The notes beneath the pieces are model-generated. The model was not told the DNA's origin and ran no database searches. It worked only from the letters and a program-made list of their open reading frames with translations. The translations under genes were made by a program, and so were the position numbers. This document shows positions 22,139 through 34,076 of a stretch of DNA of 64,000 nt, one piece after another (position 1 is the first letter of the stretch; the number at the start of each line of letters is the position of its first letter). Source of the stretch: Phragmites australis (lineage: Eukaryota; Streptophyta; Magnoliopsida; Poales; Poaceae); assembly GCF_958298935.1 (NCBI RefSeq), contig NC_084927.1:11374001-11438000 (forward strand), read 5' to 3'.

Positions 22139-24281
22139 TAATTCTTAGTGATGACGAGGAGGAGCCTTCGAATCCGCATACAACTGCTGAGCCAGCGGTA
22201 GGGGAAATTGAGGCTGAAGAGGCCTTCGGATCCGCATACAACCGCTGAGCCAGCGGTAGGGGAAATTGAAGCTGACTCATCATTCTCCTCTTCGTCCTTG
22301 AGTTCCTCCTTTGATGACAAGTCATCTGGTGGCCACTGAGCCGCAGAGATGGAAGAGGAGACTTCACCACCCATGCCCCACCATGGCGGGAAGGGGCTTA
22401 TGAGTCACGGCGGCTTAATCGATGCGAAGGCTATTAAAGCCAAAGCCTTCAAGATTTCATCGTTTGAGCCAAGCTCGGGGGAGGTAAGTGATGCGAAGAA
22501 GATTTTTAGCACCTTCGTTCTACCCGAGCTTGAGATTTCTCTCGCGCGAAAGCCTGCTGTCCAACACATTGACGCTTCCAACGTGGCCATTGCGAAGGTA
22601 TTTGAATATATTTTTTTATGTTTCTTTATTTATTACCACTCTGCATTGTTTCCTTTGTTATTTGTTCTCATACCCGCGCGTTGTCGTAGGCTATGCTTAT
22701 TTCGCGCGCTCAGTGTAAGCAGGCAGAGAATTTTGAGGCCCGTGCAAGAAAGGTGTAGAGGGACATGTTTCAGGTCCTGGCGGAGAAGGCCGAAGCCCAA
22801 AAACATGAGTTCGCATGCTGAACAAGGGAGGCTGATCTACACCTACAGCAGCTAGAAAAGGAAGTGAGCTCCCTTTGCTCAGGCAAATAGAGCGCTGAGG
22901 AAGAGGTCACATGCCTCCGGCAAAATCTACTGGCATCTGAAGCTCAAGTTTTGGAGCTGTAAGCCCTCTGCACCACTGAAACAGCTAAAACACAGTGGCT
23001 GCATGAAGAACTGGATGAGGAAAAGGCACTATCCGAAGACGCCCTCAATATGCTTGGAGAGCTGGAACCGAAGGCTGTTGCAGCCTGCGAAGCCATCAGC
23101 AATACCTTTGATGGGATTGGTGCTTCGGACCTGCCTCCAACACTTGATCTTGTCAGGCTGGGTTGACTTATTGGATGGATCAGCGAAACCAACAGAAGCC
23201 TTTTGCCTGTGGCCCAGTTGTATAGCGACTTCTGCGCAATGGTCATAGCCCAGAGTTTAGTGCAGTCATTTTAAATGACTGGCTGTGACCATCACATTGC
23301 ACTTCAAAAACCCACCTTCTGCTACCCCACAGATATGTCGACTTCGGCCATGTCGAGGGCATCAAAGACCACTACACGGTCATTCACCACTAATTATTGG
23401 TGTAAACATGGCCGTGAGCTTGCCCTCCGGAAAGCGGAAATCAATCGCCAGTGAGTACGTGTTTTGTTAGTTTTTTTAGAGGGTTGGTATTTTCGCTGTT
23501 TGCGCATTCATTGAACCTTGTTGCTGTAGGCGAAGGCGAAGGGGGACCCTTTGGCTAAGGTGACGACCGCGGCGGCCGAAGAACCCGGGAAGGTGTGAAG
23601 AAAAAGCATGAAGCATCGTGTTGGGTTTTGAACATTTTGTTATCGACTAAAGCATTCTGTAATATATACAATTTTGTTTGTTGGTAAATGTTTTGACTAT
23701 CTTCGCTCCTTGCGCAGGTCCTCCCCTCGGACACTGCGCATGTAGCCGAAGATGCTGTTCCCATCACTATGATGCGAGACAATTTTTTCATGTCTTGGTC
23801 TTGCTAGGACTCCTTCCACCGCTGCCATCTAGCTATCGATTTCGAGAGGTACTGGAGGGCGAAGTGTAGGACTTATGACATGATGAATGACATATCCAAA
23901 GGGTTTTGGTAGTCTTTTAGCCCTTCGGTTTTTGATACCCGTAGGACTGAGCGTGAGTCCCGTCGGATTGCGTGCAGAGACATTGAGCCTCCACATATTC
24001 TCGTTGACCTAAAGCATGAGCCGGAAGATGATAACGGTGGGTTCCTGCCCCGCCAGTTTCAGTTTTGTTACCGCCGAGGGCCTTCTACGCAAATAGTACG
24101 ACATATCGAAGGCGGGAGCACTTCACATGTATCTTCGTCCACCACTTCATCTTCTTACGTTGGATCCCCATTGGATCCAACGTTGCCTTTTCATGCCAGT
24201 CAAGGCATAGCCTTTCAATTTGGCTTTAGCCGATGGTATAAGGATTTTGTTGATCCTGATGTTGATGATTTTGCAGAATAA
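22139..24281 (+). pseudogene. Antisense multi-exon ORF in Tat 3' region
   Basis: This frame lies on the strand opposite to gag-pol. Exon-like blocks are: 22349-22598 (SFEPSSGEVSDAKKIF, ending AAG|GTATTT); 22690-23455 (coiled-coil-like, Glu/Lys/Ala-rich, QLEKEVSSLCSGK and ELDEEKALSEDALNMLGELEPKAV, several stops); 23531-23593 (AKAKGDPLAKV, ending AAG|GTGTGA); and an open 3' block at about 23912-24281 (TRRTERESRRIACRD, GFLPRQFQF, SRWYKDFVDPDVDD, TAA). AG splice acceptors precede 22690, 23531 and 23719. An antisense gene between pol and the 3' LTR is known for Grande (gene23); its function is not established. A 60-bp direct duplication lies at 22166-22275. Confidence 0.55.
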
Positions 24282-25210
24282 AGGATGTTGAGATGATTAT
24301 TATGTTCTGTTATTATACTTGTGCTAATCGAGTTGGATCTTTAGCAGCACCACGCGCAATGTGTGATCTTGACAAAACCGTCCTCCCTGACTTTAAAGCC
24401 GTAGGGACCTTCGACAGCAACGTACGCGAAGCATCATTCAGAAAACGTTGTCCCCTCCCCCCTCGACTTTGAAGCTGTAGGGACCCTCGGCAGTAGCGCA
24501 AGCGAAGCATCATTTGCAGAACGTCGTCCCCCGACTTTGAAGCCGTAGGGTCCTTCGGTAGTGTGGACTTCGCTCTTAATGGCCTGGTAGTGCATAACTT
24601 GGTTTCAATTTGTAATTGCTATTTTTCTTCCGAAGGTTTGTTTCTCCTTCGGTGCGGGAGCATGCACTCTTAGCACCTAACTTAGCCGAGAGTTGCGCCA
24701 CAGTCTTTGAGGTCGAGTAGCACTTCGGCTTTCTTGTTTTTCTTTCGAAGGTTTGTTTCTCGTTCGGCGTGGGGGCAGGCACTCTTAACCCCTGACTTAG
24801 CTGAGAGGTGTGCCGCCTTTTCTAAGGTCGAGCAGCACTTCAGATTTTTTTTTTATTATTTTTTTAGGATTACAAACATTCATAAAATTACTTTGCCATA
24901 GAGGCAAGGATGTTATAGAAAGAAATTCTTTAAAATGTGGATAACTTTGAAGCAACCCATTATCGAAGTTTCTCCGCAGGTTTGTGCCGTCCGAGGTCGA
25001 AGGGTAAGATGTCTTTCTTTGACATTTCGCACCTCGACTTTTATGGCGAGTTCTTGGTGCGCTTCTCATCGATTGGTGTGCTTCCTTTTATTGAAGGCCT
25101 GCAACACTTCGACGATGAATTATGCATACTCAACAAAAGTACACGCTTTCTTGGGAGTATTTCCATATATATTAGTGTTTACATAGGTCGTTGCCTCGTT
25201 AAAAACGTCA
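24282..25210. repeat. Tat 3' spacer with two tandem duplications
   Basis: No coding homology is seen. Units of about 75 bp ('actttgaagc.gtaggg.cc..cgg') repeat three times at 24390-24560, and units of about 120 bp ('cgaaggtttgtttct' to 'ggtcgagtagcacttcg') repeat twice at 24615-24842. The sequence is rich in CTTCG/CGAAG, as is the rest of this element. Confidence 0.65.
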
Positions 25211-25352
25211 CGCCCTAACGAAGGGTTCCCCCCGTGAGGAAAAGAGTACAGTGCCCATACACTATTTTGATAACATGAAAGGAAAACAAAATTACATAAA
25301 TGTTGCATTGGTTCATGTGCTTCACCCATTGATGTGAAGACTTCCTCGGTTA

Positions 25353-26520
25353 CTACACATAGAACTTGCGAAGGTTGTCGGCATTCCAAGTATGCAGGAG
25401 CTCATCACCCTCTACAGTAGCCAAGTGATAAGATTCAGGACTTAATGACCTCTTCACTAAAAAGGAGCCGTCCCACTTGCTTTGCATTTTTCCCATGGCT
25501 GAAGCATTGTTGAGTCTTTGTAGTACCAAATCCCCAGGGGCAAAATCCTTTGGGGACACTTCTTGTCTCTCCACCTGGTATTTGGTAAAGTTTTCGGTGG
25601 CATGTATTCTCATTTCCTCCAACACATATTTTGCTGTCAATTCTTTGTTTGTGTTAATTCATTTGCAACTCGAAATGATCTTTTTTTACACTCCTCCGGA
25701 GTCATTGCATATTCGCTGAAGAGCAGACAAAATGGCGTGAACCCAGTCAGTCTTGTTACCGTTGTTCTTACAGACCATAAGACCTTCAGCCACTCTTCCA
25801 CCCACTTTCCTTCCGGTAGGCCTTGCAGACATCTTGCAACACCAGCAAAAACAATGCCGTTTGCCCTTTCCATGGCTCATTTGATTGTGGGTGATACACA
25901 GACACGAAGTGGACTTTGATTCCCAGGTCTTCGCAGAATTGCTTGAACCCTTCACTATCAAATTGCGTGCCGTTATTAATGGTCACTTCATGTGGAACTC
26001 CGAAGCGGCAGATGATGTTCTGCCACAAGATTTTTTTAGATATTTCATGACGTTATATTCACCAGTGGCATTGCCTCCACCCACTTGGAAAAGTACTTAC
26101 TGTGACGACAGCGTAACGCAAGTTTCCTGGGGCAGCTAGTAACTGGCCGACAATGTCAATTCCCCACTGCGTTAACAACCAAATTGGTGGTATGAGCTGT
26201 GTCTTTGTTGAAGGCCTGTTTGATCCCTTCGCCAAGTACTGGCACTGCGTACAACTTTGGACTATATACTTTGCATCATTGACCACCTTTGGCCAAAAAA
26301 ATCCTTGCATGAATGCTTTTCCGATGAGGGCTCTAGTATTTACGTGCGAGCCACACAATCCTCCATGTATTTCTCTAAGCAAGTTTTGCCCTTTTGCCTA
26401 GGATATTCATCGTAGAATTGGTACACAGACTCCCATCTTGTACAAGTCATCCCCCACAATTTTGTAGTTTCTGGCTCTCTGGGCCATGCGCTTCACCTCG
26501 ACATTATCTTTGGGCTCATA
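25353..26520 (-). pseudogene. pol: Tat integrase (degenerate)
   Basis: Reading from 26520 down: zinc-binding domain with HGGLCGSHVNTRAL, KVVNDAKYIVQSCTQCQ; the core with WGIDIVGQL (first Asp); a frameshifted segment near 26050; INNGTQFDSEGFKQFCEDLGI (second Asp replaced by Asn in TINN); SVYHPQSNEPWKGQ (the usual catalytic Glu before the VER-type motif is altered to PWKGQ); then FLHEMRIHATENF-like and FAPGDLVLQR to WDGSFLVKRS. Loss of at least one catalytic acid plus frameshifts means no activity. It ends at a stop near 25353, after WNADNLRKFYV. Confidence 0.8.
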
Positions 26521-27297
26521 GTAGCCACGAAGGTAAGCCGTTATGGGAGAGCGCCAATCTTCGCTCTCAATTATAGTGACTGAGCATGCAGAGACCTCTA
26601 TAGCTGGCACCTTCAACTTCTGATAGAACACATCTCGCGGTATTGGCAGATTTTGTGCCGCGGCCCTCGCGAGGTCATTGGCCTTGAAGTTGTCATTTCT
26701 TGATATGCTCTTGACTGTGAATCCCAGGAAGTGCATTTCCATGCTTCGAACCACTACCATGTATTTAACAAGCTCTGGCTCTTTTGTCTGAAATGTCTTG
26801 TCAATTTGGCTTGCTATTACTTTAGAGTCTGTCTTTACCAATACCCTTCGGGCGCCCAAAGCTCGTGCCTTGCGAAGGCAAAGGAGAACTCCTTCATACT
26901 CTGCGATGCTATTTGTCGATCGAAACTTGAGCCTGGTGGTGTATCTCAACTTCACTCCCGAAGGCGAAGACAGTATTGCCGCCACACCAACGCCCGAAGC
27001 CCCCCAGGCTCCGTCACAATATGCGATCCAGATCGGGTCTAACGGTACTTCTTCTGGAGCTTTGGCCAGTGGCGTCCAATCTGCCACAAACTCTGGTAAT
27101 GCTTGAAACTTCATCACTATTCTTGCAACAAAAACTATCATGAATGGTGTGATCTCTGCAACCCATTTTGCAATCCTCCCTGTAGCTTCACGATTTTCAA
27201 ACATATCACAAAGGGGTAGGGAGGTGGGCACTGTAATCTTGTGAGTCATAAAGTAATTGCGAAGCTTCTGCGATGCCGTTACTAGTGCATAGGCCAC
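26407..27297 (-). pseudogene. pol: Second (archaeal-type) RNase H of Tat pol
   Basis: The longest open block of the element (296 codons). After LRNYFMTHKITVPTSLPL and WVAEITPF it reads WIAYCDGAWGASGVGVAAIL, STNSIAEYEGVLLCLRKA, VKTDSKVIASQID and NDNFKANDLARAA: the D-E-D-D pattern of an RNase H fold additional to the classical one. This duplicated domain is known from the Tat lineage and replaces or supplements the retroviral-type RNase H. The block continues into the linker before integrase (RDVFYQKLKVPAI). The active-site residues are visible and this part looks intact, although its neighbours are broken. Confidence 0.85.
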
Positions 27298-28290
27298 CTT
27301 TCCATTTCAGTGTAGAACCTCTTCGGGCCCACCAAAGCCTCCGACATGTAGTATATCGTAAATTGTTGCAACTTGTTATTTTCTTGCTTTTCTTGCATGA
27401 GTATGACACTTACTACCAAAGGGGATGCTGCTATGTATAGCAACAACTCAGCCTCAAGATCGGGGTTGGACAGGGACGTGAGCTTCGTTAGATATTTGTT
27501 CAACTCGTCGAAGGCTTCCTGCTGCTCCATGCCTTTTAGCATTTTAAAGAAAGGTAGGCTTTGCTTGGCTGATTTTGCGATGAACCTATTTAGCGTTGCC
27601 AACCTGCCTACCAGGCGCTGTGCTTGTTTCCTGCTCTGCAGGGGTCTCATGTCAATTATTACTTAAATTTTTTGGGGTTCCACCTCGATGCCCCTTTTTG
27701 AGAAAAAGAAGCCTAGCAACCTTACAGACTGCACCCCAAAAGCGCATTTTTCAAGGTTTAGCTCTAGGCCCGCACTTCACAAACTTTTTAATGTTTCCCG
27801 AAGGTCTTCGAGGTGGTGGTCCTTTCCAACGCTTTTGACCACTATGTCATGGACGTATGCCAAGACATTTTGCCCTAGCTGTGAATTCAGCACTGTTTGT
27901 ACCAACCTGGCGAAGGTGGTGCCAGCATTTCGAACGCCAAAGGCCATCCTTACAAAGAAATATATACCGAAGGAGGTTCTGAAACTTGTTTTTTCCTCAT
28001 CCTCCTTCGCCATCCAAACCTGGTGGTACCCAGAGTACACATCCAAAAAATTCAACATCTCACAGCCAGCAGCAGAATCTATCAGCTGATCAATTTATAG
28101 CAGTGGGAAGTCGTCCTTCGAACAACCTCTGTTTAGGTCTGTGAAATCTACACACATTCTCCACTTGCCATTACTTTTTTTGACTAGCACTGGGTTTGCC
28201 AGCCACTCCGAATACAATACTTCAAGCACCATGCCAGCGTCAAGTAACTTCCTCACTTCAACTTTAGCTGCTTCTTCCCTCTCTTTTGAA
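27206..28290 (-). pseudogene. pol: Tat reverse transcriptase and RNase H (degenerate)
   Basis: From 28260 downward: CVDFTDLNRGCSKDDFPL, a stop, MLNFLDVYSGYHQVWMAKEDEEKTSF (28058-27981), FVRMAFGVRNAGTTFARLVQ, and the catalytic box as AYVHDIVVKS where the family has YVDD; the first catalytic Asp is His. The thumb follows with EDLRETLKSL, then the classical RNase H with RLVGRLATLNRFIAKSA, FDELNKYLTKLTSLSNP and LLLYIAASPLVVSVILMQE. Frame changes occur near 27770 and 27280. It would copy the RNA genome; with YVHD and frameshifts it cannot. Confidence 0.8.
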
Positions 28291-28655
28291 GCCTACTGAA
28301 GCTTGTGCTTCTTGGGCTTCGCATTAGAGTCTACATTGAAAGTGTGTTGAATGATTTCTCTGCTGACTCCTTGCAAATCCTTCGGAGACCAGGCGAAGAT
28401 ATCTTCGTTGTTGCAAAGGAACATTATCAATCTTCGCTGATCTTCTTATGTGATTTCTACCTCGATGATGACTTTTTTGTCTGGCCTGTCTAGACAACGC
28501 AACACTTTCTTGGTCTAGCCTTCTGTTCCAGCCTTCGCCATTTGATGTACCTTCAGTTGCTCTTCGTACTCTCCATGATCCATCGAAGGTCCTGCCACTA
28601 TGTGGACATTTTGTTGGCCTGGAGTATTTCCCACTTAAATCCTACGAGCCACCTA

Positions 28656-28990
28656 TTAATCTCCGAGCACTGTTATGACACCTCCGGGACCAAGCATCTT
28701 CATGCACAAATATGCATTGTGCAGTATTGCTCCGAATGTTTTCAGGACTCCTCGTCTGAATATTGCATTATAGGGATAGTTGATATCGACCACATCGAAG
28801 TTGATATCCTTCGTTCGAAAGTTTGACCCTTCGCCAAATGACACCGGGATTGCTATCTTCCCCAAAGCATTGATTGCCTTTCCCCCGAAGCCTAGTAGTG
28901 GGGACCTAGCCTGGTCAAGGTCAGTTTGCTGCAAACCTATCCTGTCAAAGCATCGACAAAGATGATATCTGCTGAGCTTCCGCCATCTAT
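28656..28990 (-). pseudogene. pol: Tat aspartic protease region fragment
   Basis: The open block reads RSPLLGFGGKAINALGKIAIPVSFG, then a stretch with FDVVDINYPYNAIFRRGVLKTFGAILHNAYLCMKM, wording typical of the region after the retropepsin active site in Tat elements. Upstream on the minus strand (about 28990-28960) '[11 protein letters not shown]' matches the segment leading into it. The catalytic DTG/DGG itself was not confirmed. Positions 28500-28656 hold a C-terminal part with stops. Confidence 0.6.
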
Positions 28991-29144
28991 CAGAATTTTG
29001 TTCACTTCATTTCCTGAAATGTATGCCATAACCATGAAGGCGTCCGTGTGTGGGTAATCTAGAACCCTCATGTCCTCCTATGAGAAGGTAATGGGCACAT
29101 TGGACCACCTTGACTAAACATAAGTTGGCCCTACACCAACGTGG

Positions 29145-31054
29145 TTAACCCTTCACACATATTCTTTTTGCTGCCTCTTCGATTCTATTTCCTGATTGGA
29201 TTCTCCAGAGATTGCCAACACAATGTTGTATCCATAGTTTACTCTGCTCACTGATCTGTTGGTCTCTAGGGGGGACTTCGATCGCTGGTCTTGGTTTAGG
29301 CGGAGGTAGCTCTCCTTGGAAAGCCAACTGGCCAGCCGTCTGGTCTAGCTGGGCCGAAGGTACAGGAATATATTGGTGTGCCGACACAACCATTGGTCGC
29401 CACTGGTTAGTGAACGTTGTGCTTGGGTTGTGGGTCTGATTGTTTTCCCACTCTTCGCCCTGCCTGAAATGTGTGGCATGATTCATGATTATTGCATGAT
29501 CGAAGGATTGCTTTGCTAAGCTTTCTTTCATGGCTATGACCTGTGGGCACTGCTTAGTCCTATGACCAGCACCTTCGCCATGTAACTCACAGTAGGATGT
29601 GGCCGGGTCCTGCGGAGCCCGTCCACCTTGGCCTCCTCGGCCACGGCCTTTGACACTGCGGCCTCCTCCAGTAGCCCCGCCTTGCACTTCGCTTATCGCC
29701 TGGGCGACTTCGACTGGTCCGAGTTTATCTGGTTGACTTCTTTTTGTTTTGCTGTGTACTCAAATGCTTCGGCTTTTTTGACATGCTTCGATCTATCTCT
29801 GGAGTGTTCAGTGCTTTCCTCTCTGGCTGATGCATTTGTCTTTAGCGTTTTTGAAGCTGCATCTCATTCTTCCTCCGAAGGTGATCTAACTCGGACCTTA
29901 CGTACACTTCCATCTTATTAAAGAGCTCCTGCACACTCTTTGGCCTCTTTCGTGTAAGCTTTCCTACCAGAAGCCTTCCTCTGATGTCCTGTATAGTGGC
30001 ATCAATGATGGTGTCTTCGCTCAAGCCCTTCTCTTGGTAGCGAATGTGTATGAAGTGACGAGGTCTCCGTGGGCTATTGCCTTAGTGCGAAGAGGTCGCT
30101 GGAGGTAACCTTGTCCGCTCGATTTCCTTGGAAATTGCTATATAGGGCATTGCACAGTTGCTTCCATGAATAAATGGATCCTGGAGGCAACGTGGAGTAC
30201 CACAACCTTGCTATCCCTTTAACAGCCAATACAAAAGCCTTCGCCAGTGTCACGTCATCTCCTCCAGTGAATTCGAATGCTGCCTCAAAACTCATTACAA
30301 ACTCTCTCGGATCTGAATCTCCGTCAAACATTGCCACTCTAGGCATCTTGAAGCTCGAAGGCCACGACTGGTTCTGCAAGCCAATGGAGAGCGGTGACGC
30401 TGGATCACCCATGCATGACCATCGCCGAAGGTCCTGCGCTGGTCATGTTATGACTTCTGACGAAGTCATGTGGTGAGCCATTTCATCTGTGTGATGTAGC
30501 ATGTCAATGTCTTCTTGCATTTTCTCTAGCATTCTTCTAGCTTCTTCTGCTTGCCGGCGATATTCCGTGGCATTCCGACTTGCTGCCAAGCTATCCAGCA
30601 TGCACTTTTCCACGCAATCTGCTTCTCCAATTCTTTGGCTTCTAGCCTAGCTGTTCTTTCCTCTTCTATCTCATCTTTGTCTTCATATTCTCCAAAGTTA
30701 CCCAGGTCATCCAACTCTTCTTCAACATGCACCTTTCTTCGTTCTTCTGCTGAAACCTTGAAGCGGGCGCAAACATTAGCTTCTACATCTCTCACTGCTC
30801 CTCCTGCGTCTTCCTGGATGGCCACTTCATGGCTATTTCTGTTGTCGCTCGGGGGCACCACATCGACACCATCGTGTTCTTGGTAGCCACCGAAGGCTCC
30901 ACCGGTCAAAGCGTTGCTCCGCTGAAGGGAGCGTTTTGGCCGAAGCCCCGGCTAGAGCCGGGCGCTCCGACAATGTCTCCGATGTACCAAGTGGCTTCGT
31001 CTTCTTTTTAGGTGGCATAGCTTCGGTCTGTTCAGTCCCCATGGACGGCGCCAA
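29145..31054 (-). pseudogene. gag: Tat gag (degenerate)
   Basis: Starts just inside the primer binding region with ATG at 31054 (MAPSMGTEQTEAMPPKKK). A Glu/Lys-rich coiled-coil-like block follows at 30526-30909 (DKDEIEEERTARLEAKELEKQ). The capsid block is at 30074-30412 (MPRVAMFDGDSDPREFVMSFEAAFEF, GIARLWYSTLPPGSIYSWKQL). A linker lies at 29842-30024 (QDIRGRLLVGKLTRKRPKSVQELF). The last block, 29145-29687, carries a zinc-knuckle variant YCELHGEGAGHRTKQC preceded by a Gly/Arg-rich basic stretch. The CxxHxxxGHxTxxC arrangement is that of Tat Gag proteins. Stops separate the blocks. Confidence 0.8.
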
Positions 31055-31055
31055 C

Positions 31056-31623
31056 TGTTCGAACCTAAGTCCCCAGACAAGGAAGGCCTTCGTCTGGAGG
31101 AGAAGCCGAAGGCTTTAGAGTGCGACACGTGTTTAGAGGGTGAAATAATCTTAATTCCTCTGTCACCTCAGTTACAGTATCAGCCTATTTATAGCCCGTA
31201 CTCAACCACTCCACTCTAAGATTTACAGTTTCACCCCCTCTAACTACCACATTCCCAGCATATTCGAGGGCACTATGGTACCATCAAGTACATCCACATG
31301 ATTACAACTATACCCTGAGCGACTACACGGGCTTCGACGCCCACCAGGCACATTTGGCCTGTCCTGGCGCCGCACCGCAGGTCACCCTTCAGTCTCCACC
31401 TGAAGGTTCGCCAGGATCTTCGCCTATCCTAATCCCCGAAGCCGCGGGTTAACCTTCGGCCTTCGACTGAAGGCCCACGAGAGCCTTCGCCTATGCTGGC
31501 AGCTGGCGTCGCAGATTGACCTTCGGCCTGCACTTCCTAAAACACAACTGCAATATTTATCAGTGCTCAAGCACCAGCGGACTTCAACTTGCCATTCGAA
31601 GGGGTACGGGAGATCATCCCCCA
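31056..31623 (-). repeat. 5' LTR of Tat element
   Basis: On the minus strand it begins TGGGGGATGATC and ends TTCGAACA, directly before GTTGGCGCCGTCC at the primer-binding position. A TATAAATA box is present on the minus strand at 31186-31197. It is 568 bp and rich in CGAAGG motifs. No partner LTR is in the window. Confidence 0.7.
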
Positions 31624-31628
31624 ATAGT

Positions 31629-34076
31629 ATTAGTAATACAATTTTTATCAAAATGAAACAAATAAAAATAAAGCACAAGGGTAAACTAAATGTAAACTAT
31701 ATATGTCAGGATCAATTACACATACATATAGCGACGTTATTAGGGGAAAACAGATACAATGTTTAGTATTACAATGATATTTGTTACAAAATGACCACAC
31801 ATGTCTAAAGAAAATTACATAGCAGTGGAAAAATAAGCACGGCATAGTGCCCACCTCAAAGGTAATCGACTGGAAGCTCCACAAGCCTAGAACTTTGCAC
31901 TGTCTTCAGGATATTCTTCAAAAACTACACCTTCTGAAAAACAAGCGTGAGTATTTCCAATATTCTGCAAGAGGGGAAAAGTATGACATGGAGGCTTAAA
32001 CCAAGATTTCCTATATCTAATGTTCAATCTGGATAAAAAGCCAGTTTTTAGACTATAACTACATAAAGCAATTTTTACAAAGGAAAGAAGTACAAAAGAT
32101 CTCCTTTAACCTCCGAGAATTCAACCATTTCTTAACCATGGAAAACATCCACCCAACTAATCATGTGGTGGTCCATGCTGCTCGTAACCATGAGCACAAC
32201 TAAGTATTTAGTTTGACACTCTACAGAGGTTGTACACTTTACCCATGAGTCATGATCAGCTCTATTGTCGGTACCCCTTGGTACCTTACACACTTCCGAG
32301 GTGTGCGTCTAGAGATCACTACGAGGCTTTTCCAAAGAGTCTCCCAGTATGTATTTGTCCACTGAGGTTTCACTACCGTACATAAGTGGAGTAACCCTCC
32401 ACCCCAGAATCCCCCTCTTGTGCCAGATAGAATCGGGAAGTACCCCTTCCTTCTCTACATATCCATCTATCTCATACATCACTGGGCGAACATCTACTTA
32501 CTTATCCAAGTTGTACCATATAGGTCTCATGGTTGTACTATTTTCATAGGTAGTCACTCCACGAGCCAGTCCTTAACATAGTCTGGGCAAGACCGCCAAC
32601 CTAAAAAGATTCTACAAGTCGCTATGAGAATTTGAGAGCAAAGATCGCCTAAATCAGAGCAACGAGCAACAAGATATAAGCACATGAAATTCTAGGGGCT
32701 AAACTGCAAAATTACCTAATAATAGAGATTAAACCAATTACTTTTATATAGAAAATCTCTTTTGCTATGCGTGCTAATGTCATAAATCAGAAAATGAAAT
32801 ATTTTTTGTTATTTATAAACATATGGACCGAGTCCATTGGGCTGTGAACTAGGAGAAGACCTTTGGTCCACGGGTCCATCGTGGACTGGAGGTGCCAGAG
32901 GGGCTCAGCACGGTGGTGGGTGGCTAGAGAACTGTCGGAACCGAGCACCAATAGCCAGGGTGCTCTGGTGAGCGACTGAAAATGGAGAGTGGAGAATTGC
33001 AAGCTCACCCCGAACAAAATTGAGGTTGGAGCTAGGTCGTGGCGGATGAGCAACGGTGCGGGCGGTGATGAAGTAGTGCTCTATTAACCAAATGGTGATG
33101 ACAACCCATGAGAACGACTCTAGGGAAACCTGCAAAGCCAAAGAAGTGTTTAGCTCGACTGGAGATAGCACAGAGGTGCAGAATTGGTGGTGGCAAAACT
33201 TCCTCACTGGAGATGATGAAGACAATGGTGTTGATGGTAATTCGAGTGGGGAAAAGGGGCGTGACATGGTGAAGGAGTTGCGGAACTTCACCGTGGAGGT
33301 AGAGGGTGGCATAAATAGATGAGAGGGTGAGCGGAGTGGCTGGAATTCGGAGTTGAAGGGGTGGCAGCCATGGCCTTAAAGGCTAATAGTTTTTTCATCG
33401 ATTTGGCATTAGAGAGGGAATAAAGAGGGGGAAACAAGTGAGGGTGCCTTGATGGCACTTAATGCCTCAGATTAGACCATTTCGTGGAGGAGAACGGGCA
33501 CGGGGAGGCACGGATTTGAACGGTGGCTGGCGAAGGGGATCAAGTCGGGCGAGAGAAGGAAGAAGGCAAGGCAGCTAGGTCTAGCGGCTCTGTGGCTCAG
33601 CTTGGGCTCGTGTGATAGAGATATAGAGAAAGGGCTGCTCGGCACAGGAGAGGGCCAACTCAGTCGAATGGGCCAGTCTAGCGGGAGCACGTGAGACAGC
33701 CGAGCTGAGGCCAGAGGGGAGAGGGGAGGGAAAGAGACTTGGCTCGGGCTGAGAGGAGAGGAGAAGAGAGGTTTTGGGCCGGATTTGAGAGGGAAAACGG
33801 TGCAGTTAGGATTTTAGAATTTGGAAAAGCTTTTCTATTTGCTTTTGAACCATTTTCACAAAGGGTTTTAAAAGAGCACCTTGTAGCGAACTTTTGCAAA
33901 CATTCTTCACCCATAAAAACTTATTGCAAACTATAATAGGATGAATGCATCAAGCTTGATTATAACCTATGGCAAATTAAATTTAGAAATTAATTTCATT
34001 TAAATTTAAGTAGAAATCTAAAACTCCTATTTAATTCTAGCAAACTTTTAAGTATTGAGAAAATTTGAATGTTACA
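31629..34076 (-). repeat. Inverted Tekay-like LTR (nested in Tekay LTR)
   Basis: On the minus strand it starts TGTAACATTCAA at 34076, runs through a C-rich leader (32900-33750) and ends near 31624, about 15-20 bp short of the expected terminal TGTGACA, where the Tat LTR begins. It is homologous to the Tekay LTR that surrounds it, in opposite orientation, and is about 2.45 kb long. GTGTT at 34077-34081 would be its TSD; the partner was lost. No internal region of this element is seen, so it is a solo or truncated LTR. Short ORFs here are non-coding. Confidence 0.65.

Larger units (their letters stand above)
21413..31623 (-). mobile_element. Tat-lineage gypsy element, 3' LTR missing
   Basis: Read on the minus strand: 5' LTR (31623-31056), gag, protease, RT, RNase H, a second RNase H (26.4-27.0 kb) and integrase, then a long 3' region with an antisense gene remnant and tandem repeats. 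The second 'archaeal-type' RNase H and the long 3' region with an antisense ORF are hallmarks I know from the Tat lineage (Grande/Ogre/RIRE2 relatives). No copy of the 5' LTR is found at the left end, so the 3' LTR appears lost; whether array 1 belongs to this element is uncertain. Its right end lies in the inverted Tekay-like LTR, next to ATAGT (31624-31628). Confidence 0.75.
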
